Source: Ilex aquifolium
Lineage: Eukaryota; Streptophyta; Magnoliopsida; Aquifoliales; Aquifoliaceae
Assembly (NCBI GenBank): GCA_951799425.1
Contig: OX637395.1
Span: 41,903,173 to 41,967,172 of the forward strand
Direction of reading: 5' to 3'
DNA length: 64,000 bases
The notes under the pieces were generated by a model. It had not been told where the DNA came from, did no database searches, and saw only the letters and a list, made by a program, of their open reading frames with translations. Shown piece after piece: positions 36,601 to 50,700 of the stretch (its first letter is position 1; every line of letters begins with the position of its first letter). The translations under genes and the position numbers were made by a program.

Positions 36601-36915
36601 CGTGATGTATTAAGTAACCAGAATTGCAAAATCAACCTACTACTTATCAATCACAATATCACAAAAAATGTTAAAAAAAAAATAGATTACCAATGCTAAT
36701 GTATCAACGAGAAACACACGGTTCCCATTAGATGGGACGAGCTGAGACATTTGCCTATGATTGAACCGACCAATATTCGAATGTGAGGACAAAGAACCGT
36801 ACAATTTCACAGAATAACTATCCAATTCAAGCATATTAACAGCAGCAGAAACTCTTGCTACATTGAACCCTCGTAGTTTTGTCCCTAATTGAACCACGCG
36901 CCTACACATAGCCAT
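30614..36915 (-). CDS. DUF1640 (CCDC90/MCUR1-like) coiled-coil membrane protein
   Basis: Seven exons on the minus strand, 36691-36915, 36433-36564, 36224-36283, 31151-31227, 31010-31066, 30825-30891 and 30614-30733, give 245 aa with every border GT/AG and in phase. The N-terminus (MAMCRRVVQLGTKLRGFNVA) is basic and suits a mitochondrial presequence. The DUF1640 core runs from LVDTLAL/VRSLEAQGVPSKQAEAIT through coiled coils (HHFSSLQRETEKLRNDIEKM, DELANQNAETTSLTNKLDR). The C-terminus has one membrane span (IKYCIGTLVSISAVGLAVIR). Relatives are inner mitochondrial membrane proteins (yeast Fmp32/Put7, animal MCUR1); a plant role is not settled. Intron 3 is 4940 bp while the others are mostly short. 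The stop is at 30614-30616. Confidence in the family is high, in the biological role low. Confidence 0.9.
35400..36000 (-). other. Possible LTR-like promoter block in DUF1640 intron 3
   Basis: On the minus strand the block has a TATA-type box CTATAAATACTCC (about 35618-35630), a pyrimidine-rich leader (TCTCTAGAGATCTCTCTCTAC and TCTTCTCC runs) and a non-coding upstream half, unlike the intron around it. This looks like an LTR or captured promoter, but no paired termini or target duplications were found, so the identity is open. Confidence 0.3.
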
Positions 36916-37343
36916 TCTTGTGAGCAGTTAACTATCTTTCACAACTTCAACAAATTAAACAATTAAATCTTCAAATTGTTCCAAACAGTTGCATGAATAG
37001 AAAGAGGAAAAATCACCAAACGTTGTTCATTGTGTCCCGTTGAAGAAATTTCGCTCAAGAAAATCGAATATACAATCTAGTTTTCTCTCTCTAAGATCAA
37101 ACTTGTGGAGAGTTAAACAGGTTTTTGTCTATGGTTCGATCGAAACGTTTGAAGTTTCTCACTAGAGAGAGAGAGAGAGAGAGAGAGAGGCGGCGAAAAG
37201 CTTGACGGAGGGGTTTCGTTAATTGGTTACTGATTGTTTATGGCGGAAAGATAAATTCCTTCTCCCCCCTTTTCCCTATTTATTCGGTTGCTTGCCCAAA
37301 CAGCTTCTTCCTCGTGATTTGATTTTCATTATTCTTTCTACAA
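36916..37343. promoter_or_regulatory. DUF1640 gene leader and promoter with (GA)n
   Basis: A (GA)n run of about 13 units at 37164-37189 lies about 250 bp upstream of the start codon; on the gene strand it is (CT)n. CTCTCTCTAAG at about 37084 repeats the theme. No certain TATA box was picked. Confidence 0.5.
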
Positions 37344-37688
37344 ATGACATTTTACACCCTAAAATATCATTATATTTTTAATTTATACCTTAAAAGATTT
37401 AAATTTTTTATATTTTACCCTTAATCAAATAAAAAAGTAACAATGTGCCCCATTTTTAAGAAAATTGAGTGTGAAATTTTCATTAAAAATACTTAATTGA
37501 GTATCATGCGCATAACTGTTGATAGATATGGAAAACACGAAAAAACTAATTTGTCAAACAAGGCAAGGGACATTTGGTTTTAGACTACATTATTACTTTT
37601 TTTATTTGATTGAGGGTGTAATACGAGAATTTTAATTTTTGAGAATATAAATTAAAAATTTGATAATCTTGTAATGTACAGGGACATT
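37344..37688. mobile_element. Long-armed MITE between DUF1640 and NERD
   Basis: The left arm (ATTTTACACCCTAAAATATC, TATATTTTTAATTTATAC, CCCTTAATCAAATAAAAAAG) pairs with the inverted right arm (AATGTCCCTGTACATTAC, AATTTTTAATTTATATTC, ACCCTCAATCAAATAAAAAA) over about 120 bp. It resembles the elements at 14455 and 16757 in style. Target duplications were not resolved. Confidence 0.65.
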
Positions 37689-37965
37689 CGCCCTCATTTT
37701 TTTTCTTCTTCTTCTTCTTCTTTTTTTGTTTTTTTGGGTGCAGATGTCAAGATAAGGGGGAACAGGTGTGCCTTGTTAACAAAGAAAAGGAGAAATTAGG
37801 AAACTTCAGTAAATGAAAAATATCAGCCAATAGTAATTCCTTATCATTGTTGGGGTTCACTTTCTAAATAACTTTTTTGCACTTGAATTTATAAAAATAA
37901 AAATTGAGAGAAAATGTACTTCAAAAGATCTGAATTTCCCGTGTGTTAAATTTTTTAGGAGAGTA

Positions 37966-38022
37966 TTAAAGAACTTCTAGGTTCACCCATCCTAATACTA
38001 CTCTCACCCAAAAACGCTTAAA
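37966..38022 (-). rRNA. Partial 5S rRNA-derived fragment
   Basis: On + it reads GGTTCACCCATCCTAATACT and ACTCTCACCC, then AAAAACGCTTAA, the inverse of the 5S rRNA stretch TTAAGCGTGCTTGGGCGAGA through GATGGGTGACC. About 55 nt are recognisable and both sides diverge. It is a fossil fragment, possibly from a Cassandra-type element. Confidence 0.7.
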
Positions 38023-38784
38023 GGCTATAATAAGAGTTACATGACATACAAAAGGGGATTAATTATTAACATTAAGACTGATAATCAAATCGAACTACTT
38101 AGACTAAGCTCGAATTTGACTCATAAGACTCGACTTGAGCTCGTTGAATAATTTTTAAGCCCGTTTAGAAAAACGAGCCTAAAAATAGTTCAAATTTGAG
38201 TTCACAAAACTCAATTTAATTATATGTAAAATAATTGAATTATTCAGACTCAGTTCAAGTTCGACTCGTTGTAGGCTTGACCAATTTTTTAGGCAAATTT
38301 ATAAAAACAAGTTCCACTAAAATTCACAGAACTCAAAATAATTATCAGCCCCAACTAGAATTGAAGCCTTCTTGTTAGATTTTTATCTGGGCCACAACTC
38401 AGTAGGGCCTTTCAATGTATTTCATATGTTGCCGTACAAAGGAAACCCAATTAGCTGGGATGGACCTTAGAAGCAGACAGGAAAGCTGCTCCGAAAGATT
38501 TTTTTTGGTCAGAAACCATCAGAAAATTCCTTAAAAGCACCAATAAGAGCACCCATCTCATGGCCATCTACACTGACTGGCCCACCGAGCAGGTTGGGGG
38601 GGGGGTTGGTTGGAGGACTATTTTGCTGCAGCAGTAAAATTGGATTTGACAAGAAATGCGCTGCAAAACTACAAAACTTTGGAAATTATAAAGCATTAAA
38701 GGAGCCTATAGCAAAATGTCAAAATGCCTATTAGGAAATAACTACTGCACAAAATCAACTAATGTCCGCTATAAAATACCAAAG

Positions 38785-41700
38785 CTAAGAGTGCAGATAA
38801 TCACAGGCAGCACCCTTCTTACAATGCCCGTTGATATGGTATGGGCACGGTGTCTGCCTTTTGGGAAGAGATCGGAAAGAACCACCTGACCCTCCTCCAC
38901 TGCCAAATGATGACTGCCTGTTCCAATGACCGTGACCACCAGAACCAGAATTTCCACCCTGACCACCCCCGTCCCTTTGACTCGAGAATCTATCTCCATT
39001 GCGGTGTTGTTCGTTTCCTCTAGTCCCCTGACTCACAGCAGGAGCAGGTGCACCCCAACCTGGATTTGAATTTCCAGGTGCTGGTCCTTGAAAAGTAGCA
39101 CCCGGATTTCCAGCTACTGGAACCCAACCCGAGTTCGCATTCCCGGGTACTGGCCCCTGAACTGTTGCTCCCGTGTTCATGTGTGGAGCAACCCAACCTT
39201 GATTTGCAATCCCAGGTGCCAAACCCTGAACCATAGCTCCTGGATTCCCTGTTGGTGCAACCCAACCAGGGTTCACATTCCCTGGCACTGGCACTGGCAC
39301 TGGCCCTTGAACAGTAGCTCCTGGATTCCCAGTTGGCACAACCCATCCCGGATTGACATTCCCTGGTGATGGCCCTTGAATAGTAGCTCCCCAATTCATA
39401 TTCGTACCTCCTGGTGCTGGTCCCCCCCAGCCCATGTTTGGATTTACCTGTATTGGTCCCCAGCTAGTGTTCTGATTATCAGTTCTTGAAATAGGTACAG
39501 GAATGTTAGGAGCTGAAATGCCTCCACCCCACGGTACATTAGAAGGAGCTGGAGGTTGCATGTTCGATTGATTGCCCGCAATTGGAGGTCTCCAAAAATC
39601 AGGTTGAGGCAAAGCTGAGGTACCAGGAGTCAACAAGTTTCCAGCAGGATCCTGAACACCAGGAGCCAAAAAGTTTCCAGCAGGATTCTGACCCGATGTA
39701 ACACTAACCCAGTGACCATAAGTCTGTGGTTGTCCATGCACAGGAATAGCAGAATTTGGTTCTACATTCTGAGATGGAGCATTAGCCCAAGTATGAGTTT
39801 CAACATGAGGGTTCTGACTATTCACAGATTGAACTGTGTGGGCAGCAGTATCAGGTGCAGGGAGCAGATGGCTCTGTGTCTGCACCACAAGTGATTCTGT
39901 AGTCGCAGTTGGTTGTGAACTTCGTAAAGAATGTGTATCACCCACGAGGACACCTTGTTCAGTGTTAAGTGCCGCATTAAATCCAGTTTGAGAGCTTTGG
40001 GAATAATTTTCAGAATCCCTGGCCAACTGTCCACCAGAATCCAAAGCTGAAGCGAGCGCAGAAGAACGTGTCACTTGGCCACTTTCTGAGGGAGTTGCAG
40101 CAGGTGATTGCAGTGCTCCATTGCCACCAGAAAATGAACTCGCTCCCACTAGAGGACCCACTTCAATGGTAGGAATGGTAGTACTTTGCTTCGGAGTAGG
40201 AGAAGGAAGGTTTGACGAGTCATTCCCACCCCACCTGTCTGTAGAAAGTTTGGGGACCTCAACTGGAGTAGTCATCCAGCCCTTTGATGAACTTAAATTT
40301 GGTTGAGTATTAGTCTTTGGCAATCTATTGCCCCCCTCTGGCAACTCTCTCGGAAACCTTCCAGCCAATGCATCATTCAAAAGCATGGACTCATCTTGAG
40401 TTTTGGTGGTTCTCCAGATTCTAAGATCAGCAGGGAAGTATCCAGTGTTGCTCCATTTGCGCAGCTGCACAATGGAAAATGGTCCTTGAACTTTTCCAGA
40501 TGGATCCTGGTAACGCCAGATTTTTTCTGTTTCACTTGGTTTGGCAGCTGTTTCGGCAACCCCCACAGAGAGAGCTGGCGAAGTTTCTGATGCAACACCA
40601 GAGAATGATTCAGATATTACACCAGAGTGGCTATTCCATCCAACAGTTTCAGAATTAGAAGCTGAGCTTTGCTTCTCCAGCTTTTTTGACTGTTGTGCGT
40701 CTTTGTCTCTTGCAAGATCCCTTAAATTTTCATTCATTATCTCACCACTAAGAGTAGCATCTTCCGCTTTGTTTGAGAAATTTTTACTAGACAGGCTTCT
40801 GTTAAATTCCCAGTTCTTACTTGAATTTGTCCGTGCAGTACTCCAAGAATCTTTTGAAGAGAAATCTCCTGTTCCGGGAGAGAGTGGCTCCCTACCTCTC
40901 CTGTTAAAGCCAGAACTTCTGGGTCTCATGTAAGCCTCTGCATGCACCAGAGTGATGTCAAAAAATATTACCTCAAATACAATATGCAACAAAGATGGAG
41001 TTTGAAAATGACAAGAGAATGAATTAGACCTCGTCTATTATCTTCCTCTTCATTGTCATCTTCTTCAGACTCATAACTTGGATCCATCTTTGGGTCTGCA
41101 TGTATTGTTGGAACTTCCTCTAGTCTACGTTGTCGCTCCTCGGGTGTTTTCAGAAGCTGTAATTTCTCTACACATTCTCTAAGCGTGCAAGTTGGTCAAG
41201 GATTAGAACAAATCTTTTCCCTATGACAATAGATATTATACCTACATACCAGCAATAAGTAACTAGGACCAAACTACAAGTAAAAGATGGACACTGCTAA
41301 ATATGCTTCTATTCAACAAACAATAATTCACCTTCTCTGACATTATTTTTGTTTCCAAGCCTTGTGACAATCAAGATTATCTGTGCAAGGCCCAAAATTC
41401 TAGCACAAAGTCACACAACAGAGCAACGAAGGAACTTGAAAAATAGTCCAGATAAAAAAAGTCTCCACCCTCTTCCTCTTTTCCCCTCATCCCCTGACAA
41501 GAAAACAAAATAGAAAAACGAACAGAAGTGGGAGAGAAAGACCTCCGCTCGCCAGCTCGGCAATAGTCACTTAAGTTTTATACAGCAAAAAAACTGCAGA
41601 GACTCATGCCAGTGTGATTAGAGGCTCAATAAAACACAACTCAGTTGCAGGACAGCATCATATTACATGAGAATCCTGCTCCAGCGCATCACTTCCATGC

Positions 41701-44700
41701 TCGCTGCTTAGAACATTACACTAACAGAAGTTACTTTGCGGAACAACCTCAAATGTAATAAACACACTTTAGTTGCAGAAATAAATCAACAACTCTTGCT
41801 TCACCACAGATCTTCCAATGCTCCCTACCTAAACCCTAGCATGGGTCCAAGTTATTTCGTGATACAACCTCAGATCTAATCATATAACCTTTTACCAACT
41901 TTAGACAAGACATATAGTGCGATGCATCACAGGCAAGTACTCCATAGATGCAGCTTATTTAACAAAATCTCTGCTAGACTCCTACTGCAGACATCAACTC
42001 GGAAACAAGCAACGATTTGAAACTCGTAAGAGAACATATGCTGAACATTTTATCATTATGTACTTAAAACTTAAACTAGCAAAGCTCTGAATGTGAATAA
42101 TGTTCCAGGCATCAAAACCAAACACATATACATGAACGTAAGCAACAAGGATATTCCTTTCTACGCCCTTTTTCACTTGCTCGATCTCGAAGATGACTAA
42201 GTCGCACTGTCTCTGTTTCCAGCCACTGCAACATGGAACAGTATACATCATATTAAACAAAAACGAGAGGAGAGAGAATTTCCAGATATTGTGACAAGCA
42301 AACTAAGAAAACTATAAAGACAGCTTAACTGGAAAACCCTAAATTACATAAATGCAAGCCATCATGAATTCTGCAATGAGAAGGTAATTATTTGAACATA
42401 CACCCTAAACAAACTCATTCAACCAGAACGGTTTAATTCTATTTTACATAGCAAACATTAATCTGAACCAAAAAAAAAAGTCTTTCTCCCAACACCAGAG
42501 GAGGAAAACAAATTAGCACACTGAATCCTTAAGCAGAGTTGGCAGATTTTTAGATTGTTAGTGTGTTACTTTCCTGCTATGTGTTTGTCCTATTATGCTC
42601 TACTTCTTAATATTGTAACTGTCTTCAATATTAATTTAATATAAATAGATGATAGGGTGTTGGCAACACACACCCTGCACACAATTTTATTTCATACTTT
42701 CTTTCTTCCTCTCTTCTTCTTCTCTTTTTTTTCCTTAATCCTAGCATACAAAAATTCAAGTTTTCAACTTGGTATCATAGCAAGATACTTGTTGTCCTCG
42801 CCGAAATCATTAAGTCACAATTTTCCTATAATCGGTATCAACATCAGTTGCTCATCATCTGTTGTGATCATTATCAGTTGTTGTGAGCATGAATGTGAGT
42901 TCGTGTCTCTGGTTTCTAATCATCAATGCGAAATTTAGTGTTTTCAGTCCGGTTTAGTTTCGGTTCAATGATATTCAGCCCAGTTTGGTTTTGGTTTAGT
43001 GATTTTCATCCGGTTCAACTCTGATTTAGTGTTTTTAGCCCGGTTTAGTGTCGATTCGGTGGTTTTCAAGTTTGGTGTTGATTTAGTGATTTTCATCTCA
43101 GTTCAGTATTTTCAACATGATTTAATGTCGGTTTTGTGGGTTTTAGCAAAACTTGGTGCTAGTTTAGTAATTTTCATCCAAGTTCAATTTTGGTTTAATA
43201 TTTTTAACCCGGTTTAGTGATTTTCAGCACAGTTTGGTACTAGTTTATTGGTTTTCGTCTTAGTTCAATTCCAATTCATTGTTTTCTGGCCAGTTTAGTG
43301 TTTGTTCAGTGTTTTCATCCCAATTCAATTTCAGTTCAGTGTTTTCAGTCCGATTTGGTGTCGATTCAGTGGTATTTGGTAGTCTGGTGCTGATTTAGTG
43401 ATTTTTATCCTTGTTCAATTCTGGTTCAGTGTTTTCAACTCGGTTTAGTGTCAAGTAGCAGTTTTCGGCACAGTTTGATTATGATTTAGTGGTTTTCATC
43501 TTGATTCAGTTCTAGCTCAATGTTTTCAGTCTGGTTCAATGCCAATTTGGGAGTTTTCAACTCAATTCAATATTGGTTTATGGTTTTTTAGCATCGATGC
43601 AAGCCCATTTTGGTTGATTCAACTCCATTCGGCTTGGTTTATCCTATGAAATTTAATTTGTTGTTGCATTTGGTTTGTTATGTTGTTGTTGGTTGTGTTT
43701 GGTTGTGTTGGTATCATGTCGGGGGTGTTATGTTTGTCCCTTGCCATTACCGAGTTCTTTTCCTCTGTGTTGTCCTGAGTCATTTGCTATTACTTATTTT
43801 GATGTGGTCATTAATTGCTTCTCTAAAAAACAGATGGGATGTCTTATACTTCAAATGAAGCAACCACATGAATTTATTGCTCGGGGAATATTGTGGTAAT
43901 GTATGTCAATTAAAGAAGTCTCGGAATGAATGGTCTAATGTAGTCACCCAGAGCTTGTTTTTGTCATCATTATTGTCTCCATGGAGATATTATAGACTAC
44001 TAGGTGATTCTCTCACCAAACCATTGGCGCAATCTACCTTTAGTAGCCTATATTTCAAGCTAAGAATATTTTATCTTTATGCTTCAGCTTCAGAAGGAGT
44101 GTTAGTGTGTTACTTTCCTATTGTTCTCCTTTCCTATTGCTCTACTTTCTTATTATGTGTTTGTCCTATTATGTTCTATTTTCGTAATTGTCTTCAATAT
44201 CAATTTAATATAAGAGATAAGGTGTTGACAACACACAACCTACACACAATATTGTTTCATACTTCTTTCTTCCTCTCTTCTTCTTCTCTTTCTTTTCCTT
44301 AACCCTAACATACAATTATTCAAGTTTTTTACTTAGAAAAATAGTGTCTGCCTCTCTTTCCAATATTTCTTCCAGACAAATCATTTGAGAATATCTAAAT
44401 CTCTGTGCAATAATCTTAATCAACGAAACGACAGAGGAACTTATGTACAGGTGGGTCCATACATATACGCAAATAGGCTCTTTATGATCTTATGCTTGGA
44501 GTTACTCTTCAACTCCAAAAATTCAATAGGCATAAATGGTAAATCTAGTTTCCTACTTTCCAGCTAGCCTTAGCCAAGGTCAATGGCAGGCCCCCATTTG
44601 ATACCAACAGACCCCTGTTTTAAGAATTTGTTGACATACATGTTAAAGACCAGTTATGAAAAAATCTAAACACTTGGTGGTCATAAGTTAGTCCACATAG

Positions 44701-47700
44701 CAAACTTCATAGCCTCGTCCAGTTGCACAAGCATGCACGGATAATTCAGATCATTTACACAAACTTGGCCCTGCCAGCTGGGAGAGGAATAGCTAAGAAA
44801 CATTCCAATGTTTGGGAGACCAAGAATGTACAATTGCACCAAAAAAGAGTCCTACATACAATTCAGAAGTATACTCATAAATTTCTTAGAGTTTCAATTA
44901 AAGTTGCCATATTTTCATCAGATTTTTCTTTACTACAATAAAATTTTTCTATAAAGCTCTTCTAAGGTTTACTAATTTTTTCCGCAATTTTTTTTTTTTA
45001 GCTTCAATCCATAAATTTTATTTTTTCTCTTCCACAAGTTTTCAACATAATTAACATCTTAACAATCTTCATACATATGAATGTAGTAGTTTCGACAATG
45101 TCTCCATTTTGTTCAAGCAACACAAGATATGTTGATCTTCACAATGTTTGAACATTTACAAACTTTTGCCTTGGTTAGATTCCAGGCTTAGGCAGAAGAA
45201 AAAGAATCTCTTAAACAATTGACAATGAGAATGCAGACCAAGAGAAACATGTTACAAAAAACTGATGCATGAACAGTAAACAGGCCACAGGGGAGACAAT
45301 TTCCAAGCAACGATGGGTCTAGCCTTATTCTTTTTGTCATTAATTTTAACACACAGAATTTTGGATCAGAACACTAGTTGATAATAATTTTATTTGCAAG
45401 TAAGGACTAGTTTCTAACTTTGCCGAATTCCTCCAATTTAGGAGTCTTCTCTAGGCTGCGATTCAGCAGATTATAGCTCAATACGTTTCTAATTCAGTAG
45501 TTCCTTAAGTTCTAGAGACTGCCTGAGTGTTTTTTTGCATCTCTAAATAAGGTCATATGCTGTAATACGAGATTAGACTTGATGGAATTCTTTTTCTTAG
45601 TTAGGGTTGAGGATGATGCTCATACATACCACTGAGAGTGGACATCAACCAAACCTCACGGAATAGGGTGCTTTTCTTTCTCTTCTGCTCTTATTTGCAG
45701 TTTGCTGAATTTCAGTCGCTACTGAATTTCCACAATTCCATTAATGCTCAAAATATTAAGCAACAGACTTGAAACTTGGGTTCACAAACCCCACACATAT
45801 TCCCTAGTTTGGATCCATCGACCTACCACTATTCCTTCATAGTTCAGCGCTAGAAATAGTGCTAGCTGTCAAAATATCAAACAAATCCGGGCTACAACTT
45901 CCACTAGTACGTAATCATGGTGAACAATTTCTAAAGTACCTGATTATGGTTGAAGTAGCACTTTATCTCATTGAAAATATTACCTGCTAAAGCACATTTA
46001 TATTCACTTTATAAACTTGTCCATTGCATAAGATTAATGGATTTTCTCCCACCTCAACATGTAAAATTTTTTAAAAGTGCCAATTCTGAAGTCTAAAGCA
46101 AGTGCTTACGCACCAAAATCTCTATTGCAGAACATGTAAACATTGATGCCACCACACTACTAAGAACATATTTTTTTTCCTTAGACTTGCTCCTGGCCTT
46201 CTAAACCATGGCACCAAAAAGAACCTTAATAACTTCAGCTCATTTCCATAATTCCTTTCGTTGTTTCAGTTGCTCCACCTTAACAAGAATATATCCTCAA
46301 ACCAATTGGGATTACCATACATACAGTTTATAAATGAAACCAACAAGTGAAAATCAAATGTCTGAAACTTACATCGTTGACTCTTGCAGCCTGGACTTCC
46401 ATGGCCTTGTCAAGAATATCACCCTACAAGCAGCCAATTATGATTTTAGAACAACAATATTTTCCATACATTTAGACCCAAAAAAGAGTGAGAAAACTCT
46501 ATACTTACCACAGTCAGCCTATTGATAAGTCCACATTTTATACTCTGGCGCAAACGCTTGCATTCATCCTAACAGATAAGTCCACATTTTATACTTAGTT
46601 AAGCATACAGTTTTTGGAAATCAAATATGATCAAATGTATCAATATAAATAATAAAGTCTACAAGTTGGGCACCCTTCGGCCCAAAGAGGACAAGTATTA
46701 TTAGTAAACCATTGCACATTCATACCCTTTCCTACCCCAGTTTGAAGCTGTATGTATCAATGAACGCTATTTCCACTGAGGTACCATAGCAGGACACACT
46801 TTACCAATTCTATGGCAAAAGCAAATATAGAAAAACTGTTGAATTGCGGACTTTCTTTTAATGATTTGTATTGACTAAGACAACATAATTTGTATAAAAT
46901 GCTTTAAGTTCAATCACCTCAGTAAACTCCTGATTTGAAATTGTATCAATTGGTACAACCTCTGTTTTGTTCAGATTTAATATTTCTAGCATGATATCAG
47001 TTGACTTTTTCCCCGCTTTATATGGCTCGGCTGCTTTACTGGTACCTGCATACGAAATCATTATAAGAATAGTAATCTTAAAATCTTAGGCCTAGCATTC
47101 ATAGAATCTTATTACATATTGTTTCTCCAAAATCCACAAATCTGAACTAAAATGGAAGAGGGACTGTAATAAATAGTTACCTACGACTTGGACTAGCCTG
47201 TATAAGTCTTGCTTTTGAATGCTACCAGATATCCTTATCCTCACAAAAGTACCAACAACCTTATCCTGGAACTTTTCGATATCTTCAAGCAAATCCTCCA
47301 CCAACTTCCGTCGCAGATAAATTAAGTTAATATTGTGCATATCAATGGCTGCAAAGTCATCGAGATTGGAGAGAGGTCCTCCCCTAACACCTTTTTTACG
47401 TGCTTTACGTTTCTTATCTTTGCCCCCCTTCACTAGGACATCAGTGTTACCATCAGGCTCCAATTGGTCAAATTCAGAATCAACAACACTTCCTTGAATG
47501 TCATCCGTCTGAGACTCCTCTTTTATAAGAAAATGAGATTCAATAAGTTTTAACATTTCAAAATGCCCAACACGGGGTTTTCCAAAGAGATTTGCAAGCC
47601 TTGAGTCGCATATAATTTGACTTTTCCGGCGAGGATCGCGAAGTTTATTTATTTTTATATATTCAAGCAAGAGTGCCTGTACATCAAACTGGGATAAAAC

Positions 47701-50700
47701 AGATCTGTCACCATTTTTCATGTTCATAACGAATTCTAGGAGCTCTTTTGATGCCCAGTCGGTGCTGACAGGTGTTGAAATCCCTTCAGCACGAACTTCT
47801 ACTGCTACACTTGTCGAGGCATCTTCCTTGGTGAGGGACTTCGACCGTTTCTTGGCCCTTTTTCTTTTAGATTTACTTGCTTCTATGTCATCAGAAGAAT
47901 TATCTGAACCAGAACCTCCATCATTGTTAGCGTCAAAGTGTTGAACAACTGATTGCTCTTTGCTGGCTAATACATCAGAATTAGACCCCTTCCAAGGATT
48001 TCTAGCATCTGCAAGTTCAACCGAAGATAGAGATAGCTTCGCTTTTAAATCTATCCAGTAGTCTTTGAAGAGATATTCCCAGCTACTCTTGTCATCAAAA
48101 TCTACTTGGGCCTGCACCAGTAAACGTACGAGATAAGGAAGAAATTAGAATTCCACTACAGAGATTAGATAACCAATCCAATAAATTTATTATGTCTTTG
48201 CAACCACAAACTAAACACCCACTTGCTTTTTATCTACAGAAGAAAAAGACAAAGAAGAAAAAAATATAGCACGTGTGATCTCAACCCAAGTATATTTAAA
48301 TATAAGTAATTAAGTTAAACCTCCAATACCTTAAGCTTTTGGAGTAGATAGTTGTTTAACATAGTATCAGAGCACGAGATGCTGTGTTTGAATCTCGCCG
48401 TCACCCTAATTATTAAAAAAGATTTTCACGGCCCAAAATTTAGCCTAAACGTGAGGGAACGTACTGAAATATAAATACTTAAGTTACACCCTCTCCAACA
48501 GCTTAAGTTTTTGGAGTAGATGGTTGTTTAACAATACCCAAACTCAATCCAAAACATGAGAAGCTAGGCAAATAAGCCTGCTAATCCTTTAAAGGACCTG
48601 AAAATCATTACTTTAAAGTAGATTGCCACAAAATCCTTTGTACATCCCATGAATCCTTCTTGAGATGAGAATTAAATTCAGCATTTAACTTGTTAAGATG
48701 AAACTTCTATGGATGGCTAATTTCATGTTGAAATCAGGAGCAATTTGACAGGAAGAGGGACAGGGCATCTATTGATTTTAACCATGTAATCCAATTTTGT
48801 CCAAATAATGCACGACTTTTTGGGGAATTGGCATTGGCACTATTGTGAGGTGGGCCACATTGAGGAAGTCTCTACAACTAGTTGATTTTGGGTTTTATGG
48901 CCATAACGTATGTGTGAATAGGATTTTAGGTTTTGTAAAAGAGGGAAAAAGGGCAAGGTCTTGAGCTTCTATAAGGAAAGAAGATGGTTGTTTTAGTTAT
49001 TATGGGGACTGTGTACAATAACATTAATAATAAATGCAGGCCCGTGAAGGCTCTAGGTGCTAGCATTGAACAGTTGAAAAAGCTAGATCTTGCGGGTGTT
49101 TACAAACAAGTACACAGTGGGTTTGGGCTCTAAATTAGTTTTCAAAAAGCTAGATGAAGGGTTTAGTTGCAGACAGCAAACAGAACATATGGTTGTGGAA
49201 TACGTGAGAAGAAGAGAAGCACAAAAAATAAAGAAAGATCTGGGTCTTGGCATCACTCCCAAGACGAGATGCATCGCACATCTAATCGACTCAAGATTTC
49301 TTCACACCGGAATTAAAATAGGGATAGTAAAAGGGCAGCCGAGTGCACGAGGATCCTGCCACTGGTGGGTCTGGAAAGGGTCAGATGTAAGAAACATTAA
49401 GTGAGGCTGTTTCAAAATAGAGGCTCAAAATTGAGGACCAATATCATTGTGGCCAGGAAAACTTAAGGACCAAGACACCAACGTAAATTGCATCCTATCA
49501 CTTCCATTCCAACTCCTAGCTAGATTTTGATGGAAACGTAATTTGCTTTCTGTACACCACAAACAAAAAAGTTTACAGAATTAAAAAAGATAAGAGTAGC
49601 TGGATATAAAATTCTTTATTAAAGACAATGCAACTTCTTATATGTTTTTTTGATATAAAAATTTCATCATTTCAATGCATAAAATAAAAGTATTTATTGG
49701 AGCACATTGTCAATATATTTGGACAATCCTCCGTACCAGAGATTCCGAGACATGATTAGTGATGGAACTTTTGTAGCATCAAAAAATCTGAATAAAGAGA
49801 ACCACATTGATTAATACTAGAAGCGAGGGAAGTAAAGAAAATATAAGCCTAGAATTAACAACTGGTGCCAGTTATTGATGACCAGTTTCAACAAAGATTT
49901 CCAATCAAGATTTTCAATCGCCAATCCCAAATATTTCTTCTTTTGGAACTAAAAAGCAAAAAAACTCAAATCTGGAGCCAAACAACTGTGGGCTCATTCC
50001 CAAAAGAGTGGAGAGGGGAGGAAGAGCAGATTGACAGAAAACAAGCTCAGCCCACTCATTCATAATGAACATGAATGTTGAGAGGAGGTCCCCCAGGGGG
50101 CAGGGGGATTTTTTTTTGGGCGGGCGGGGGGAGGGGGGGGGGGGGGGGGGAAGAGAGAGAGAGAGAGAGCACTAAAGACTTTATCAATGGAAGCATTTCA
50201 AGAATTCCAGTATTGTAAGTATTGTAATTCGGAGCCCCAATGCAAAAAAGTGGCCCAATACTGTTTTAAACTAAACCCCAATCCACATTTGTTGTAAAAA
50301 GTGGCATTCAAAAAAACAGAAATTGACTTAAACAGTCTAATTCCAATTCCGGGGCCAAATTCACTAGACACTCAGGGCCTAAGTAAGTTACCATCTAAAC
50401 AGGATATTCACATTCCAACTTCCACGCTTTTCATGTTTTCAACTTTTCACACTACGACAAGGCACTGAACCAAGAAGGCAAGAAAGGGAAATTGGGAACA
50501 AAAGCCCTGAGCAGTTTAATTCAAGCTCCATCCATCCTATTCCCCACAGATGTATTTGCAAAGTAGCAGTTCTGAAGGTCAATGAACTACATGTGCAGAC
50601 AGACAAAAGAAAGCGTACAAATTGAAGTAACAAAACGAAAAACCAAAAACAAAAAATGCTGAAGCTGAATAAATGGGCAATAAAGGGGCTAAAGGCCCAG

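Noticed and set aside
40541-40933. 130-codon + strand frame
   Set aside because: It is antisense to NERD exon 10 and resembles no protein.
42226-42254. GT-AG alternative for NERD intron 8 using the nearby GTTGCT or GTAGAA
   Set aside because: Neither keeps the RRKE-LRECVEK frame seen in the family; the AT-AC pair does, with a matching branch site.
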